Source: Cocos nucifera
Lineage: Eukaryota; Streptophyta; Magnoliopsida; Arecales; Arecaceae
Length of the DNA: 64,000 nucleotides
Direction: 5' to 3'
Assembly: GCA_006176705.1 (NCBI GenBank)
Contig: QRFJ01002107.1
Location: 62,001-126,000 of the forward strand
In this document: one piece after another, positions 43,844 through 55,054 of the stretch
How the letters are laid out: the number at the start of each line of letters is the position of its first letter
How positions within the stretch are numbered: position 1 is the stretch's first letter
The notes under the pieces: generated by a model
Databases searched by the model: none
What the model saw: the letters and a program-made list of their open reading frames with translations, nothing else
Told to the model about the DNA's origin: nothing
Position numbers and translations under genes: made by a program

Positions 43844-44890
43844 ATGACCACTAGATCAGGTATCCAGTACCAACGTCCTACTTTCTCACCGAATACTAAC
43901 ATGGATCCCAATACAGCAGCCATCATTAATGCCCTGACTGAGAAGTTTGATGATATGAAAGATTTTATGAAAATCATGAGTGAAAGAATAACAGTACTAG
44001 AAGAAGCTAGGCAAAGACAATCTGAACCTAAGTCTTCCCAACTACCTATAGGATAGAGAAGAAGGATCCTCGATCTAGATCGACCTATAGCAGCATGCCT
44101 CCATCATAACCAGTTCGATCAGGATAAGCATGTCCTTAGGAATGTAAAGATCGAAGCCCCAAGTTTTGATGGTTGTCTAGATTCGAGAGAGTACCTAGAT
44201 TGAAAATCGGGCATGGACCACTATTTTGGATGGTACGAAATGTCTGAAGTAAGAAAAGTTAGGTTTGCTAGGATGAAGTTGGTTAGGTAAGTCCGACTTT
44301 ATTAGAAAAGTGTTGAACGTCTTCTCAACCAGAGAAGATAGGATCTGATGAAAAGCTAGGATGAAATAAAGGAGAAACTTAGAAAAAAATACCTTCCCAC
44401 CTCCTACCAATAAAGACTTTTAGATCAGTGGCAGAGACTTACTCAAGAAAATAGATCAGTCATAGAGTACATCACAAGATTTGATGAGTACCTTATGAGA
44501 TGTGGAGTAACTGAAGATAGGATTATTACCTTATCTAGATTTAGAGCTAGATTATGAGAAGATATCCAGCATGAGCTCTTTTTGTGAGAGATAACCATGT
44601 TAGAATAAGCTTATCAACTTGCCCTAGACTTTGAGAGATTTTTTAGGTATTTGACAATCCATCGTCTTGAACCTTATCGAGTAACCCCTTTTGGATCGAG
44701 ACCCAATACTACCCAGATCTTAGTAATGGAGCTTCACCTACAAACCCTATTATGAGAAAAGAAGATAAAGAAAAAAGAGTTGCAGGAGAGTTATCTAAGG
44801 AAGGTAGTTCTCGATCTCACTACTTCAAGTGCCATGGTTACGATCATTTTACTGCACAATGTCCCAACCGACATTATTTATGGAAGAATT
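43844..44890 (+). pseudogene. gag: Gyp-D gag remnant
   Basis: The ATG at 43844 begins 'MTTRSGIQYQ', and an N-terminal coiled-coil-like segment follows ('NALTEKFDDMKDFMKIMSERITVLEEA'), ending at a stop near 44054. The gag domain then continues with shifts: 'PSFDGCLDSREYLD', 'RSVIEYITRFDEYLMRCGVTED' and 'AYQLALDFERFFRY'. The zinc knuckle near 44816-44866 reads YFKCHGYDHFTAQC, with the first Cys replaced by Tyr. Many stops replace Trp, Gln and Arg codons. It belongs to the gag type of chromodomain-bearing gypsy elements. Confidence 0.8.
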
Positions 44891-45650
44891 AGAAGAGAAA
44901 ACTTTAGAAAATATTGAGGAGGAAGTTTATGAAGCTGATCCAGACTTAGTCGAGCAGTTTGAGAGTACTGAGAAAATTCTAAGTTTTGTTACACCAGAGT
45001 CAGACCTTAGGCTTGGAGTTGTTAGGTATGTTCTAGCATAGACTAAGGAAAGTGAAGACTGGCATAGGACTTCTATTTTCCATACCTTCATAAAATTTAG
45101 TGATAAAATTTGTATGGTGATCATTGATGGTGGTAGCTGTATCAACGCCATCTCCACCGATATGATTAAGCGATTAGGATTAGCTCCTGTAGATCATCCT
45201 AGCCCATACCGCGTGTCTTGGATAGATTCCTCCTCTATTTTCATCAAACTTAGATGTCGTGTTCCCATCCAGCTCCATTCTTATCAGGATCATATTTGGT
45301 GCAATGTCTTACCCATGGAAGTCGGAAGTATCATATTAGGTTGGCCTTGGCTGTTTGACAATGATGTTACGATTTATGGCCGAACCAACTCCTATAGTTT
45401 CATTTATAAGGGTAAGAAGATCATGATCAATCCTTCCCTATCTAAGGCTACCAATAGAAAGATAGATGATGGACCAAAAGAAAACATCAAAAAGAAAAGC
45501 CTCCATCTGATAGGTGCTAAGGAATTAGAGATGACCGTGAGTAAAGAATCACCAGTTTGGATGATTGCTGCGAGAGAAGTTCATGAGGACCCTAAGATAG
45601 ATCATCCCAAGAAAGTAGTTCATGGATATCAACCTAAAAAATAAAATAGA
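44891..45650 (+). pseudogene. pol: Gyp-D aspartic protease remnant
   Basis: An acidic linker ('EELEEKTLENIEEEVYEADP') precedes the retroviral-type protease. The open frame 45114-45644 holds 'VIIDGGSCINAIS' (45117-45155) with Asp-Gly-Gly in place of Asp-Ser-Gly, then 'YRVSWID', 'CNVLPMEVGSIILGWPWLFDNDVTIYGR' and 'YSFIYKGKKIMINP'. The catalytic Asp remains, but the triplet is altered. A linker rich in Lys follows, and after 45644 the sequence jumps straight to the integrase end, so RT and RNase H are absent. Confidence 0.85.
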
Positions 45651-45699
45651 CCTAATCCCACTGCCCATGCATGCTAGAATTTCTAAATCTATGGAGTCA

Positions 45700-46260
45700 T
45701 TTGCATAGCATGTCAAGAGTTTACATAAAGAGATCAGTAAAAAAATTAATATTAGTAATAAAGTTTATAAACAAAATGTAGATTCTCATCAACGTGCCCA
45801 AGAGTTTGCGGAAGAAGACTATGTGATGGTTTGAATGAGGCCTGAACGATTCCCACCAGAAACTATCAAGAAGTTATATACTCGAGGAGTAGGTCCATTT
45901 AAGATTTTAAAGAAGATCGGACCAAATGCGTATGTTGTGGACTTACCTTCTAATTTTGGGATTAGCTCTACTTTTAATGTTGTAGATCTCATCGCCTATA
46001 AAGAGCCAACTTGGATACCTAGTGAGCCATTTGAGCCTGAACCAATCTTTGAGAGAGAGCCTATTCCTAAATGTCCATTGGCCAAAATGTCAAAGCACAA
46101 TCAGATTGAGAGAATTTTGGATGAGCAGATCATCTCAACCCAGAGTCGAGGCTATCAGCGGTACTTAGTTAGATGACGAGATTGACCGGAGTTTGAGGAT
46201 ACCTAGATCACTAGAGAAGAGCTACAGCATATTGATCCCAATTTGCTTGAGCATCACCAA
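45700..46260 (+). pseudogene. pol: Gyp-D integrase C-terminus with chromodomain-like end
   Basis: 'HKEISKKINISNKVYKQNVDSHQRAQEF' and 'EEDYVMV' at about 45725-45831 are the linker after the integrase core. The GPF/Y module is 'GVGPFKILKKIGPNAYVVDLP' near 45886-45951. It ends with 'IERILDEQIISTQSRGYQRYLVR' and, beyond a stop near 46176, 'EFEDTWITREELQHIDPNLLEHH', the pattern of the chromovirus chromodomain that in active elements binds chromatin. A stop at 45832-45834 precedes the open stretch 45835-46176. The catalytic core with Asp-Asp-Glu is missing. Confidence 0.85.
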
Positions 46261-46313
46261 AGCAAAATTGAACCCCACTCGATAGGGTCGAGTTCTCCTC
46301 ATCCCTGAGAGAA

Positions 46314-47706
46314 TGGTGCAGACACTAGAGCCATCAGAAGTCAGCAACATAATTTAGATTTAATTTGGATTGAAGAAGCCATATCAGAAAAACTCTACTT
46401 CCATTATTTTGTTCTAGTTCTTTTAATTTAATCAATTAGTTCTTTTGATGCATTTAATTTTAGGTCCGTAGGATCATACTTGGATTTATTTTGGATTGAG
46501 CCTTATTTGGAAAAAGACCATCATAAAGAAGCAAGCTTGGTCCACATCATCTTTGGAGCCACCATCCTCCACACGCCCAGGGAGGAAATACACACGCCAG
46601 CATGTGCCATGCCCAAGGATCCTCATGTCAAGTTGTGCCAGGTATCAGGCGCCCACGTGAAGTTTCTTTTCTTCCCTAGGATTTCTTAAGAGTTCTTGAT
46701 TTCTTACTTATTTTGTTAAAAGGCTGATTTCTTCCCTATGGTTCCATAAAAGATAGATATGATATGTTATTGTATTTGGAAACTATACATAATGTTTTAC
46801 TTTTTTGTTGGGAGGGTTGATTTTTTTCTTGTAAAGAAAATAGGATTCCTAAAGAAATAGGACCCCTAGGATCCTATATAAACCCATGTATCTTTCATGA
46901 ATGAGAAAATGAATGAATGAATCGATTTACAATTTCCACAAATACTTGTATTGGTCGCTCCGAAAGGAAGAGGGTGTGAGACCCAAAATCGCCCCATAAG
47001 GAGAGGGTGTGAGGCCCCCCTTTTTCTATCTCTTTAATCTTTATTTTCTTGAGATTTAGTATTCCTATGACCCTAATTTGTCTTCACCATCTACCTACAT
47101 AAGCCTATTCCACCAAAAGAAGATCTGTCTCCTCCAAGATTTTTATCTATCATGCAGAGAGAGAAAGAGTGATCTATTATTCTATAGATCAAACATTGAC
47201 AAAGACCTTTGTTCCTTCTCAATTGATCTTTGATTTTTTGTTACTTATTTTTTTAGATCTGATGTTGGTAAAGACCCAGTTCTTTATCGATAGATCTGCT
47301 TGGTTAAAAGATTAAAAGCCCTAATCAAGGTAGTTTCTTAACTACCACGATCCAAATTCTTTTTATCTTTTTTTGGATTTCTTGCAGACTTAATTTCTTG
47401 CTATCCTTCATTCCATTTATATTTTTTTTTATAATTATTTATAAGCATGTTTAATTTCTGCTATCTGTCTTTTTACTTTATTATTGCTAGTTATTTATTG
47501 ATCTCTAAAATGGCATTCATCAGCATCATTTAGATTGATCATGCTTTGGTCCCATGTCAATCAGTCATGTCTCCTGAGCAGAGTATAGGCAACTATACTA
47601 TCTATCTTGAGAATAATGTGCTATGACCGAACATGATTTGTTGTTGATGAACAGAAGGAAGCTTTATGTTTTCTTTTCTTTTTTTTTTTTACGCTGTCTC
47701 GCATCA
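46314..47706 (+). repeat. Gyp-D 3' LTR
   Basis: It starts TGGTGCAGACACT and ends TCTCGCATCA, and it is colinear with the 5' LTR throughout. The preceding purine stretch (CTGAGAGAA) is a weak polypurine tract. Confidence 0.93.
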
Positions 47707-47711
47707 CTTCA

Positions 47712-49382
47712 GGAGTTTCATGTTGATGGGACTTTATTACCCAGACATCCATCCGATTGGGACTCTAATATTTTTGGAGGATTGATTTATAATTTAATTA
47801 CTGATTAGCTCAATTTGATTGAGTAATGAGGATTCGATCAAGTTTGATTGAATTTGATTTAATTGAGTTTGACTCGATCAGGTCATAAGTTGACCTAATC
47901 GCTTCGAGAGTTTCAATCCTGATTTGATCAGGGCCTGGACCTAATTAATTTTTAATTTGATTAGGAATTAATTAGTTTAGGTTAAGCCTAATATAATTAG
48001 ATTTGACCTAGTCTAATATGGTTTGGTTAAATTAGTTTGGTTGAAACAAATTTAGACCAAGTCAAAATGAGTTTGAATTTCAAACTTGTTTTCTCCCTGC
48101 GCCACTTCACATTTTTCCATGCCTCTCATTTTTCTACATGATTTTTTCTCATGCAGATGAGAAGTATCTATCCCTCTTCTTATCTCTCTTTGACTTGGTC
48201 TAAGGGTTGGGCTAGTTTAAATTTAAGTTGAATTTTGAATTCAACTTAGATTGTTTTGATTGAAACCACTTAACCATCACATCCTTATCCAAATCCCATG
48301 CCTCCTTTGTGTTTTCTCATGCACATTTTTGTGTGTTCTAGGTGTGGGTGCATAGAAGGAGAGTCCTTCTATGTGTCATCTACTTGGGAGGTGGCATTGG
48401 ATGCAGATAAGGAGACCACTTGAATTTTAAATTCAAGTGGTTGGTTTGGTTCGAACCTTATCCCCTACACATGCTTTCCACACCGTGTCACCCATTTTAA
48501 AAGAAATTTTTTTGTGGGTGTGCATGGATGAGCATGGGGCATCTGAGAGGAGTCCGTGAGGTTTCCTAGAGAGAGAAAAGGTGGGTGCATTTTCTTGGGG
48601 TGTGAGAAAATTCCAACGTAAGAAAAAATTCTCTTACGCCCTTACTCTCTCTCACACCACTTCTCTAATTTTTATCTCTTTAGTTGCCCATCTAAAAATT
48701 AGTTATGAAGTGGGTAATGGTAGAAGGGAGAATCCATGACCTATGAAAATTTGTTTCATGAAAGAACTCCAATGAGAGAGGGTGTGAGAGGGTTTTCGGT
48801 GCGTTAGGATTTTCTGGGTGAGTGCAAAACCCTAGGGTTGGGACCCTAGGTTTGGGTGGAGAGATCGAGTGCTGTGATTATCCAATCACCACCAAACTTT
48901 AGACACTGACTCATCATCCTTCATACTCCATGTTCTAATTTTTTGGAGTGTTCAAAAGATCAGAAAGAAGACGATCGATTAGATTGATCGTGATCAGCCG
49001 TCGAAGGTCCTGGTGAGGAACAAGCACTTTGGTGGAGCTGGTCGGGACCAGGAGCTCTGTATAGACCAACTGAAGAGGCTGAACAAGTGTGTGGCTCTAA
49101 CACAATACTAGAGACTTATTTTAGTGAATTCAGATTATGAAGATCAGCTATCCATGCATAGGTATCGAGTTCTAAACTCATATCGATCAGCAGATTTGAT
49201 TTGTTGATCGATCATATTTAAATTTCAAATTACATATTAGCATGTCTAGATCCTGAGTAGAATTTATTTGATTAGATCAATGCATGTAGCAGATTAATTT
49301 TAGATTAATCTAATTCTTTCGCTGCTATATAATTCAAAAATATTTTGAAAATGTATACTTTTACCTTGCACGATTTCCTTCA
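47712..49382 (+). repeat. Cop-B2 5' LTR, last segment
   Basis: It begins with the remaining minisatellite units, then follows the Cop-B LTR ('TTAATTACTGATTAGCTCAA' as near 10490 in Cop-B0) to ATTTCCTTCA before the primer site. No gene is seen in it. Confidence 0.8.
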
Positions 49383-51160
49383 ATGGTATCAGAGCCAGGT
49401 TGCTTGATATGTCTAATACGTAATTAGAAATTAAATGTTAGTATATTTGATATGCTTAATTTAGATAACTTAGTAATTGAGAATGAATGAGCCACCAAGC
49501 CATCCGATCATAAGGGATAAGTATGGTTTAAAGGCCATGTCCTCCCATTCAGTGGGGATTTCTTATGGCGGTAGAGGTGCCACCATGAACTCATTCATTA
49601 AGATGAATAGTAAAAAAATTTTAATGATTGAAATTATTTTAATTAAAAAATTAAATATGAATGTATTTTAGATTAAATCTAAAAGGTTGATTCATAGTTT
49701 AATTTTTATTATATTTTATTTTCTATTTAAAACTAGCAATTGGTTGCTGTTTGAGAAATGAGCCGACCCGTTTCTGAAATGAGTTGACCCATTTGGAAAA
49801 TAGAAAATGAAAACCTTTCAAAATTTGAAAACTATTTTTAAAATGCCAAAACCTGACCTATCAGCCCAAAAACTTAATTAAAAGAATTAAGTGTTGTCTT
49901 CTAGGTTCTAGAATTATGAATTAAAGATCCTCAGATAAAATCATAAGACTGTGGGTTAAAGGGTTAGATGAATTAGGTCCATTACTTGGGTTAGACCTAA
50001 GGTTAGTTAAAGAATGGATTAATGTAGAGTAATTGATCAAATCTAACCAAGTGTTGAATTAGATTAGGTCAAAGACACTCTAGAATCAACTTCAATAGTT
50101 ATAGTTGGACAAGTCCATGTCTTTAACTAGACTAAGATGGACTTGTTTCATGGCTATGCGGTTAACTCCAAAATTGCTAGATTGATCAGATTAAATCTAA
50201 TTAATCGGTTGGTGTCTAAGGTAAGTTTGGCAGTCTAGACCAGTGACTCTTAATTGGGAGCTACTCGCACTGATTCGATCTTTGATGAGTTAATGGCATA
50301 TCCCTTTCACTGATCTCACTTACCTGGCCGACATGGTTGATTGAGATTTGATTAGATCACTTGATGACTCGAGCTGACCCATGTCACTAGAAATTAGTTT
50401 GACTGATTTCAATCAATAAAACTGAATCAGGTGCTCATGGACTCAAATTGATCCTAGTCCTAACCTATTAACTTGATGAAGTCAGTGGGAGGACTTGACT
50501 TGGTGAAGTTAGTAGGAGAAATTTGGTCTATGTCCTTTCTATCTTTAAATCACATGTAAACTAAATACTCTAAATTATTAGGTTCTTAAAATGACTAAGT
50601 TATGGAGATAACCGAGTCATAGCCTCCCATTAAGATGAATAGTTATGAGTCCAATTTCTGGGTGGATGTTGGAGGTGCCTTACACCTGGTGTTCATCTGA
50701 ATATTGAAATTACTATCCATCATAAGATGATTGGGTTGCACTCTCTTAATGGTGATCAGATTAGCCAGAGCTTTCCTCAGGCCTGGTCATCATTGGTTTG
50801 ATGCACCAAACTCAATCATGTTAATGGTTGGACCTAACCAGACTTTTTCAGTGGAGGCCCTAGCCTATTAATTTAGTTTCTGGGGCAAAAAATTAAAATA
50901 CTAGAAATTATTTGAAGAAATAATTGGTTGTGAACCTACCTGTAGATGCACATGGGTTAGCCATAGCTTTCCTCACACCCATATGTAGTCTATGTGGATT
51001 TTAATACCTACTAAGAAGTTGGTGTAATTCCTCGAATTAAAGGTAGAGGCTACCATTTTGTTAAAAATAGTGGGAGAACCTTAAGACTAAAGTCCAAGTC
51101 TTTAGGACTAATTAATTCGAGTACTAATAAGATTTCATGTTTTTCTTTCAGATAACTAGA
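49383..51160 (+). other. Cop-B2 leader with tRNA-Met primer site
   Basis: The primer site TGGTATCAGAGCC is at 49384-49396. A stem-loop like that of Cop-A lies at 49509-49567 (CATAAG...CTTATG). The sequence is otherwise non-coding. The open frame 49477-49671 overlaps the stem-loop and is not a gene. Confidence 0.75.
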
Positions 51161-51340
51161 ATGGCTAGAGTTAGTCCGCTCCATTCACTATTGGACAGTG
51201 GCAAGTGTTTAGGACCTAAGAACAAGAAGTCTAGTGTTGACCCTAATGAGGTAGACCCAAAGAGGAATTATCCTCTTAACCCAAATAGGCTGAATAGAAA
51301 AAATCAGTAAGTGGTTGCTGGTTAAGGCTGTTATATGATA
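51161..51340 (+). pseudogene. gag: Cop-B2 gag start, internally deleted
   Basis: The ATG at 51161 begins 'MARVSPLHSLLDSGKCLGP', a copia gag start. Instead of the gag domain it runs within about 15 codons into Asn/Pro-rich sequence and then the protease. About 200 or more codons of gag, including the zinc knuckle, are missing, so the element could not make its own particle. Confidence 0.7.
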
Positions 51341-51740
51341 ACACCTTGCAATTTCTCCATATATGATACATCTACCTGGATATTAGATACCGGGAGTCTG
51401 ATTTATATATGCAATTCATTGCATGGACTTCAAATTAGTAGAAAATTTAAGAATGGTGATAGATTTCTTAAGTTGGGGATGGAAATCAAGTTCCAGTCCT
51501 AGCATTGAAAATTCTTAAACTATTTTTAAAAAATTATAGTATCATTTTAAGTGACTATCACTATTATCCATCTTTTATGATGAAAATAATATCCATTGGG
51601 CTTTTGGCCCAAGATGGTTATAGTTTATTAATAAAGAGACATTATTGCGATATCATTATGAATGATGTCATAATAATGCAAGAACAATTAAGAAATGGCA
51701 TTTATATTTTATCATAGTCTATTAGTGTAATGTACATGTC
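51341..51740 (+). pseudogene. pol: Cop-B2 aspartic protease remnant
   Basis: 'STWILDTGSLIYICNSLHGLQ' starts near 51370, with the intact Asp-Thr-Gly triplet. 'RKFKNGDRFLKLG' follows, then a frameshift near 51477 into 'LALKILKLFLKNYSIILSDYHYYPSFMMKIISI' (about 51500-51600), 'YSLLIKRHYCDIIM' and 'LRNGIYIL', ending with a stop at 51715-51717. It lacks the usual partner, gag. The Cop-B protease differs clearly from Cop-A, so the two families are distinct. Confidence 0.75.
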
Positions 51741-52620
51741 GAATAAATGATCAAAACTAGATAATGTCACTAATGCTTATCTTTGGCACTGTAGGCTCGG
51801 TCATATAAATAAGAATAGGATTAACAGGTTAGTCAAAGAGTGTATCCTTGGCATTGATGATTGTGAATCATTGAATATCTGTGAGTCATGTCTTCTTGAT
51901 AAAATTACCAAATCATCTTTTACTGAAAAGGGTGAGTGGGCCATTGAGCTTCTAGGTCTAGTACATACTGATGTATGTGGACCTATGAACACATGTGCTA
52001 GAGGTGGGTTTTATTACTTCATTACATTTACTGACGATCTATCTAGGTATGGGTATGTCTATCTTATGAAGAATAAATACGATTCATTTGAAATGTTCAA
52101 ACGATATCGAAATGAGGTAGAAAAATAATTTGGGAAGAGTATTAAAACTCTTTGATCTAATAGAGGAGGTGAATATTTTTCCAATGAGTTTCAAACATAT
52201 CTAAGGAGAATGAAATTCTCTCACAATGGATCCCTCCTGGAATACCACAGCATAATGGTGTATCTTAAAGGAGGAATCGAATCTTTTTGTACATGGTTCG
52301 ATCCATGATGGGATTTGCAAGTCTGCCGATTTCATTTTAAGGTTGTGCACCAAAAACTACCTATTTTATTTTGAATAATATTTTGAGCAAGTTTGTTGCA
52401 AAGACTTCATATGAGATATGGACCGAGCATAAGCCGACACTCTCTCACTTTAGGTTTGGGGATGTCCAGCTTATGTTAAACATTTATAGTTGGAAAAGCT
52501 TGGACCTAGGTCCAATAAATGCTTATTTGTATGGTACCCCAAGGAAACTAGAGATTATTACTTCTACCTTGCTGAAGAGCAAAAGATGTTTATCAACAAT
52601 AGAGTAATCCTTTTGGAAAA
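51741..52620 (+). pseudogene. pol: Cop-B2 integrase remnant
   Basis: 'AYLWHCRLGHINKNRINRL' near 51776-51832 and 'LNICESCLLDKITKSSF' form the zinc-binding segment. The core has 'VHTDVCGPM' with the first Asp near 51964, and 'YYFITFTDDLSRYGYVYLM'. In the second site, SNRGGEY, the catalytic Asp is Asn. At the third site the Glu codon is a TAA stop (52266-52268, after NGVS). The remaining core and C-terminus ('SKFVAKTSYEIW', 'EQKMFINNRVILLENKF') are shifted several times. All three losses make it inactive. Confidence 0.85.
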
Positions 52621-53840
52621 CAAGTTCCTTAGGGAAAGAATAATTGCCTCTAATATTGAACTTAATGAAGTTCGACAGGTAGAAGAATTGACACATTCTA
52701 GTGAACCTGCAAAACTGAATTTGATAAGATCAAATCCAAAGCCCGTTGTTGATGCACCCTTAAGGAAATCCAGTAGAGTACCACGTCAATCAGATAGATA
52801 CTATGATTTCTTGGTCCGGAATGGTGATCCTATCGAATTCAATGAGAACAATGAGGATCCGATCACCTACATCGATGCCATGCAGAGGTCCGACTTCGAT
52901 AAGTGGCTAGAAGCTATGAAGTTCGAAATGGAGTCTATGAAGGTCAACAGTATATGGACACTAGTTGATCCATCTGAAAGGATAAAATCCATTGGATGTA
53001 AGTGGATTTTCAAAAGAATATGGGATGCAGATGGAAAGATGGAGACTTATAAAGCCCATCTAATTTTCAAGAGATATCATCAGCGTTATGGTATTGACTA
53101 TGATGAGACATTTTTTTCAGTGGTAATGCTCAAATTTATTCGGATCATGCTTATGATAGCGGCATATCTAGACTATGAGATCTAGCAAATGGATGTAAAA
53201 ATAGCTTTTCTAAATGAAGAACTAGATGAAGAGGTATATATGATACAGCCTGAGGGGTTCACATCCATAGACGAGTATAAGGTGTGCAGGCTTCAAAGAT
53301 CCATCTATGGATTGAAGCCGGCATCGTGGAGTTGGAACATGTATTTTGATAAAGTAATCAGAACGTATGGCTTCATTAAGAATGGAGAAGAATCTTGCAT
53401 GTATAAATAGGTCAATAGTTCTATTATTGTATTCCTTGTACTGTATGTTGATGACATTCTCTTAATCGAAAATGACATCCCTGCATTACAGGGAATAAAG
53501 ATTTGACTGTCATCTCAATTCTCCATGAAGGACTTGGGAGAAGCTTCCTACATCCTGGGGATGAGGATCTATAGGAATAGATCTAAAAGATTGCTTGGAT
53601 TATCCCAGTCCATGTATATTGATACCATGTTGAAGAGGTTTAGCATGGTGAATTCCAAGAAGATCTATCTTTTGATAGGCCATGGAATTTCGCTCTCGAA
53701 GAGGGATTGTCTGACAACTCTTCAAGAGAGAGAGCGTATGAGTAGAATACTATATTCTTTGATAGTGAGTTCTATTATGTACGCTATGATGTATACGAGA
53801 CCAGACGTGGCATACTCACTAGGAGTAGTGAGCAGATACT
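52621..53840 (+). pseudogene. pol: Cop-B2 reverse transcriptase remnant
   Basis: The stretch 52490-53185 is open and carries the IN-RT linker ('APLRKSSRVPRQSDRYYDFL'), 'AMQRSDFDKWLEAMKFEMES', 'VNSIWTLVDPSE', 'IGCKWIFKRIWDADG' and 'DYDETFFSVVMLKFIRIML'. A stop at 53183-53185 is followed by 'MDVKIAFLNEELDEEVYM' and 'LQRSIYGLKPASWSWN'. Further stops lie at 53408-53410 and near 53505. The Tyr-Val-Asp-Asp box is at 53444-53455. It ends 'MYTRPDVAYSLGVVSRY' near 53840. It is nearly complete and in one frame apart from point stops. Confidence 0.88.
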
Positions 53841-54433
53841 AGTCTGACTAAGGTAAGAATCACTAGAAGGTTGTGAAGACAATCCTGAAGTATTTAAGAA
53901 ATACCAAGGACCAGTGGCTCATCTATGGAGATACTGACTTGAAATTTTTGGGATATACTAATTTTAGTTTTCAGTTAGATCATGATGATAGCAAAAGTGT
54001 GTCAGATTTTATGTTTACCCTAAATGATGGAGCAGTCTGCTGGAAGAGTTTCAAGTAGTACACTGTAGCTAATTTTATATGCGAGGTGGAGTATGTCGCG
54101 ATATCTGATGCTGTGAAGGAAGCTATGTAGCTGCGAAAGTTCATCGATGAGCTAGGAGTGGTACCCTCCTTGGATGGTTTGGGTCTGTTATACTATGATA
54201 GCACTGAAGCCATAGCTCAAGCGAAGGAGTCGAAGGCACATCAGTGCACCAAACATATTCTACATTGCTACTATCTTGTATGAGAAATCATGGAGCAAGA
54301 TGACGTTGAGCTTCAGAAGATCGATGGAAAGGAGAATGTGATGGACCCCTTTACTAAAGCTCTAGGAATCAAAGAGTTTGGTAATCACAAATGAAAGATG
54401 GATATTTGATACTATTTTGAGTGGCTTTAGTCT
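53841..54433 (+). pseudogene. pol: Cop-B2 RNase H remnant
   Basis: 'VVKTILKYLRNTKDQWLIYGDTDLKFLGYTN' (Asn where the first Asp region is usually Asp), 'SFQLDHDDSKSVSDFMFTLNDGAVCWKSFK', a stop at 54056-54058, then 'CEVEYVAISDAVKEAM' and 'YYDSTEAIAQAKESKAHQ', and the pol end 'DPFTKALG' near 54345-54365. Scattered stops replace Gln and Trp codons. The end lies before the purine tract AAGTAGGAGT. Confidence 0.85.
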
Positions 54434-54443
54434 AAGTAGGAGT

Positions 54444-55054
54444 TGTTGGAAATTGTATTCTAAGACTAAATATCTAGATTGTAGATGGTTGAGCTAAATA
54501 TAATTATACTTAAATTATTAATAAATAAAATTATTATTTTACCTTTTCATCACTTTGTGCATCTTTCTATAATGAACTCTTCTGTGATGAAGTCCTTAGG
54601 GCTATTTAGACTCGACAAAGAAGGATTTATCATTTAGTCTTTAAATTAGTTCGTGATCAAATGATATGCTATTACTCAAGATGACAACGTATCGAGTGTA
54701 GGTCGTTATGTGCCATAAGTGTTGGCTGTCCTCTTAACCAAGAAGTATGGAGATATTGTTATGACATGTGGATGAAGTGTAGGGATACATTTCATTGAAT
54801 GTAATCCAATTGCAGAGCTCTCTACTATCAAGAGTTGCTCGCGAAGGATATGGATATAAGTGTCCCTTAGACCTGAGACCACCACGATGACTTGTAAGCA
54901 ACTCACTGTACTTAGTTTTCAGACTATCTAAATTTCTAATTCAGTGATGGAAGGCTACTGGGTGCAGTCAAGTATTTACGAAGTTAGTGTGTGTGTCAAG
55001 ATAGGATTGACCACTCCAAGTGTTGGAGCAAGTGCATCACTGTATTTCAATTTA
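54444..55054 (+). repeat. Cop-B2 3' LTR, truncated by A3
   Basis: It starts TGTTGGAAATTG and follows the 5' LTR pieces 30472-30719 and 41283-41650, confirming that these belong together. It stops near CAATTTAACTA, where Cop-A LTR sequence begins. The minisatellite region would lie beyond A3, off the window. Confidence 0.85.

Larger units (their letters stand above)
42292..47706 (+). mobile_element. Gyp-D: pol-deleted gypsy (chromovirus-type) element with target duplication
   Basis: It is 5,415 bp with LTRs of 1,398 and 1,393 bp and a perfect CTTCA duplication (42287-42291, 47707-47711). The internal 2.6 kb contains gag, protease and the integrase C-terminus with a chromodomain-like end. RT, RNase H and the integrase core are missing. 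It could have moved only with enzymes supplied by a relative. The LTRs differ by about 6% over the first 250 bases (hand count). Confidence 0.93.
30472..55054 (+). mobile_element. Cop-B2: copia element with two elements inside its 5' LTR
   Basis: The 5' LTR is in three pieces: 30472-30719, 41283-42291 and 47712-49382. The pieces join in the same order as the LTR at 54444-55054. The body runs 49383-54443 and the 3' LTR is cut by A3. Most of gag is deleted. The element lies in the Cop-B1 leader, with ATAAC directly left of it. Without the insertions its 5' LTR would be about 2.9 kb, longer than in Cop-B1 because of a minisatellite. Confidence 0.8.
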
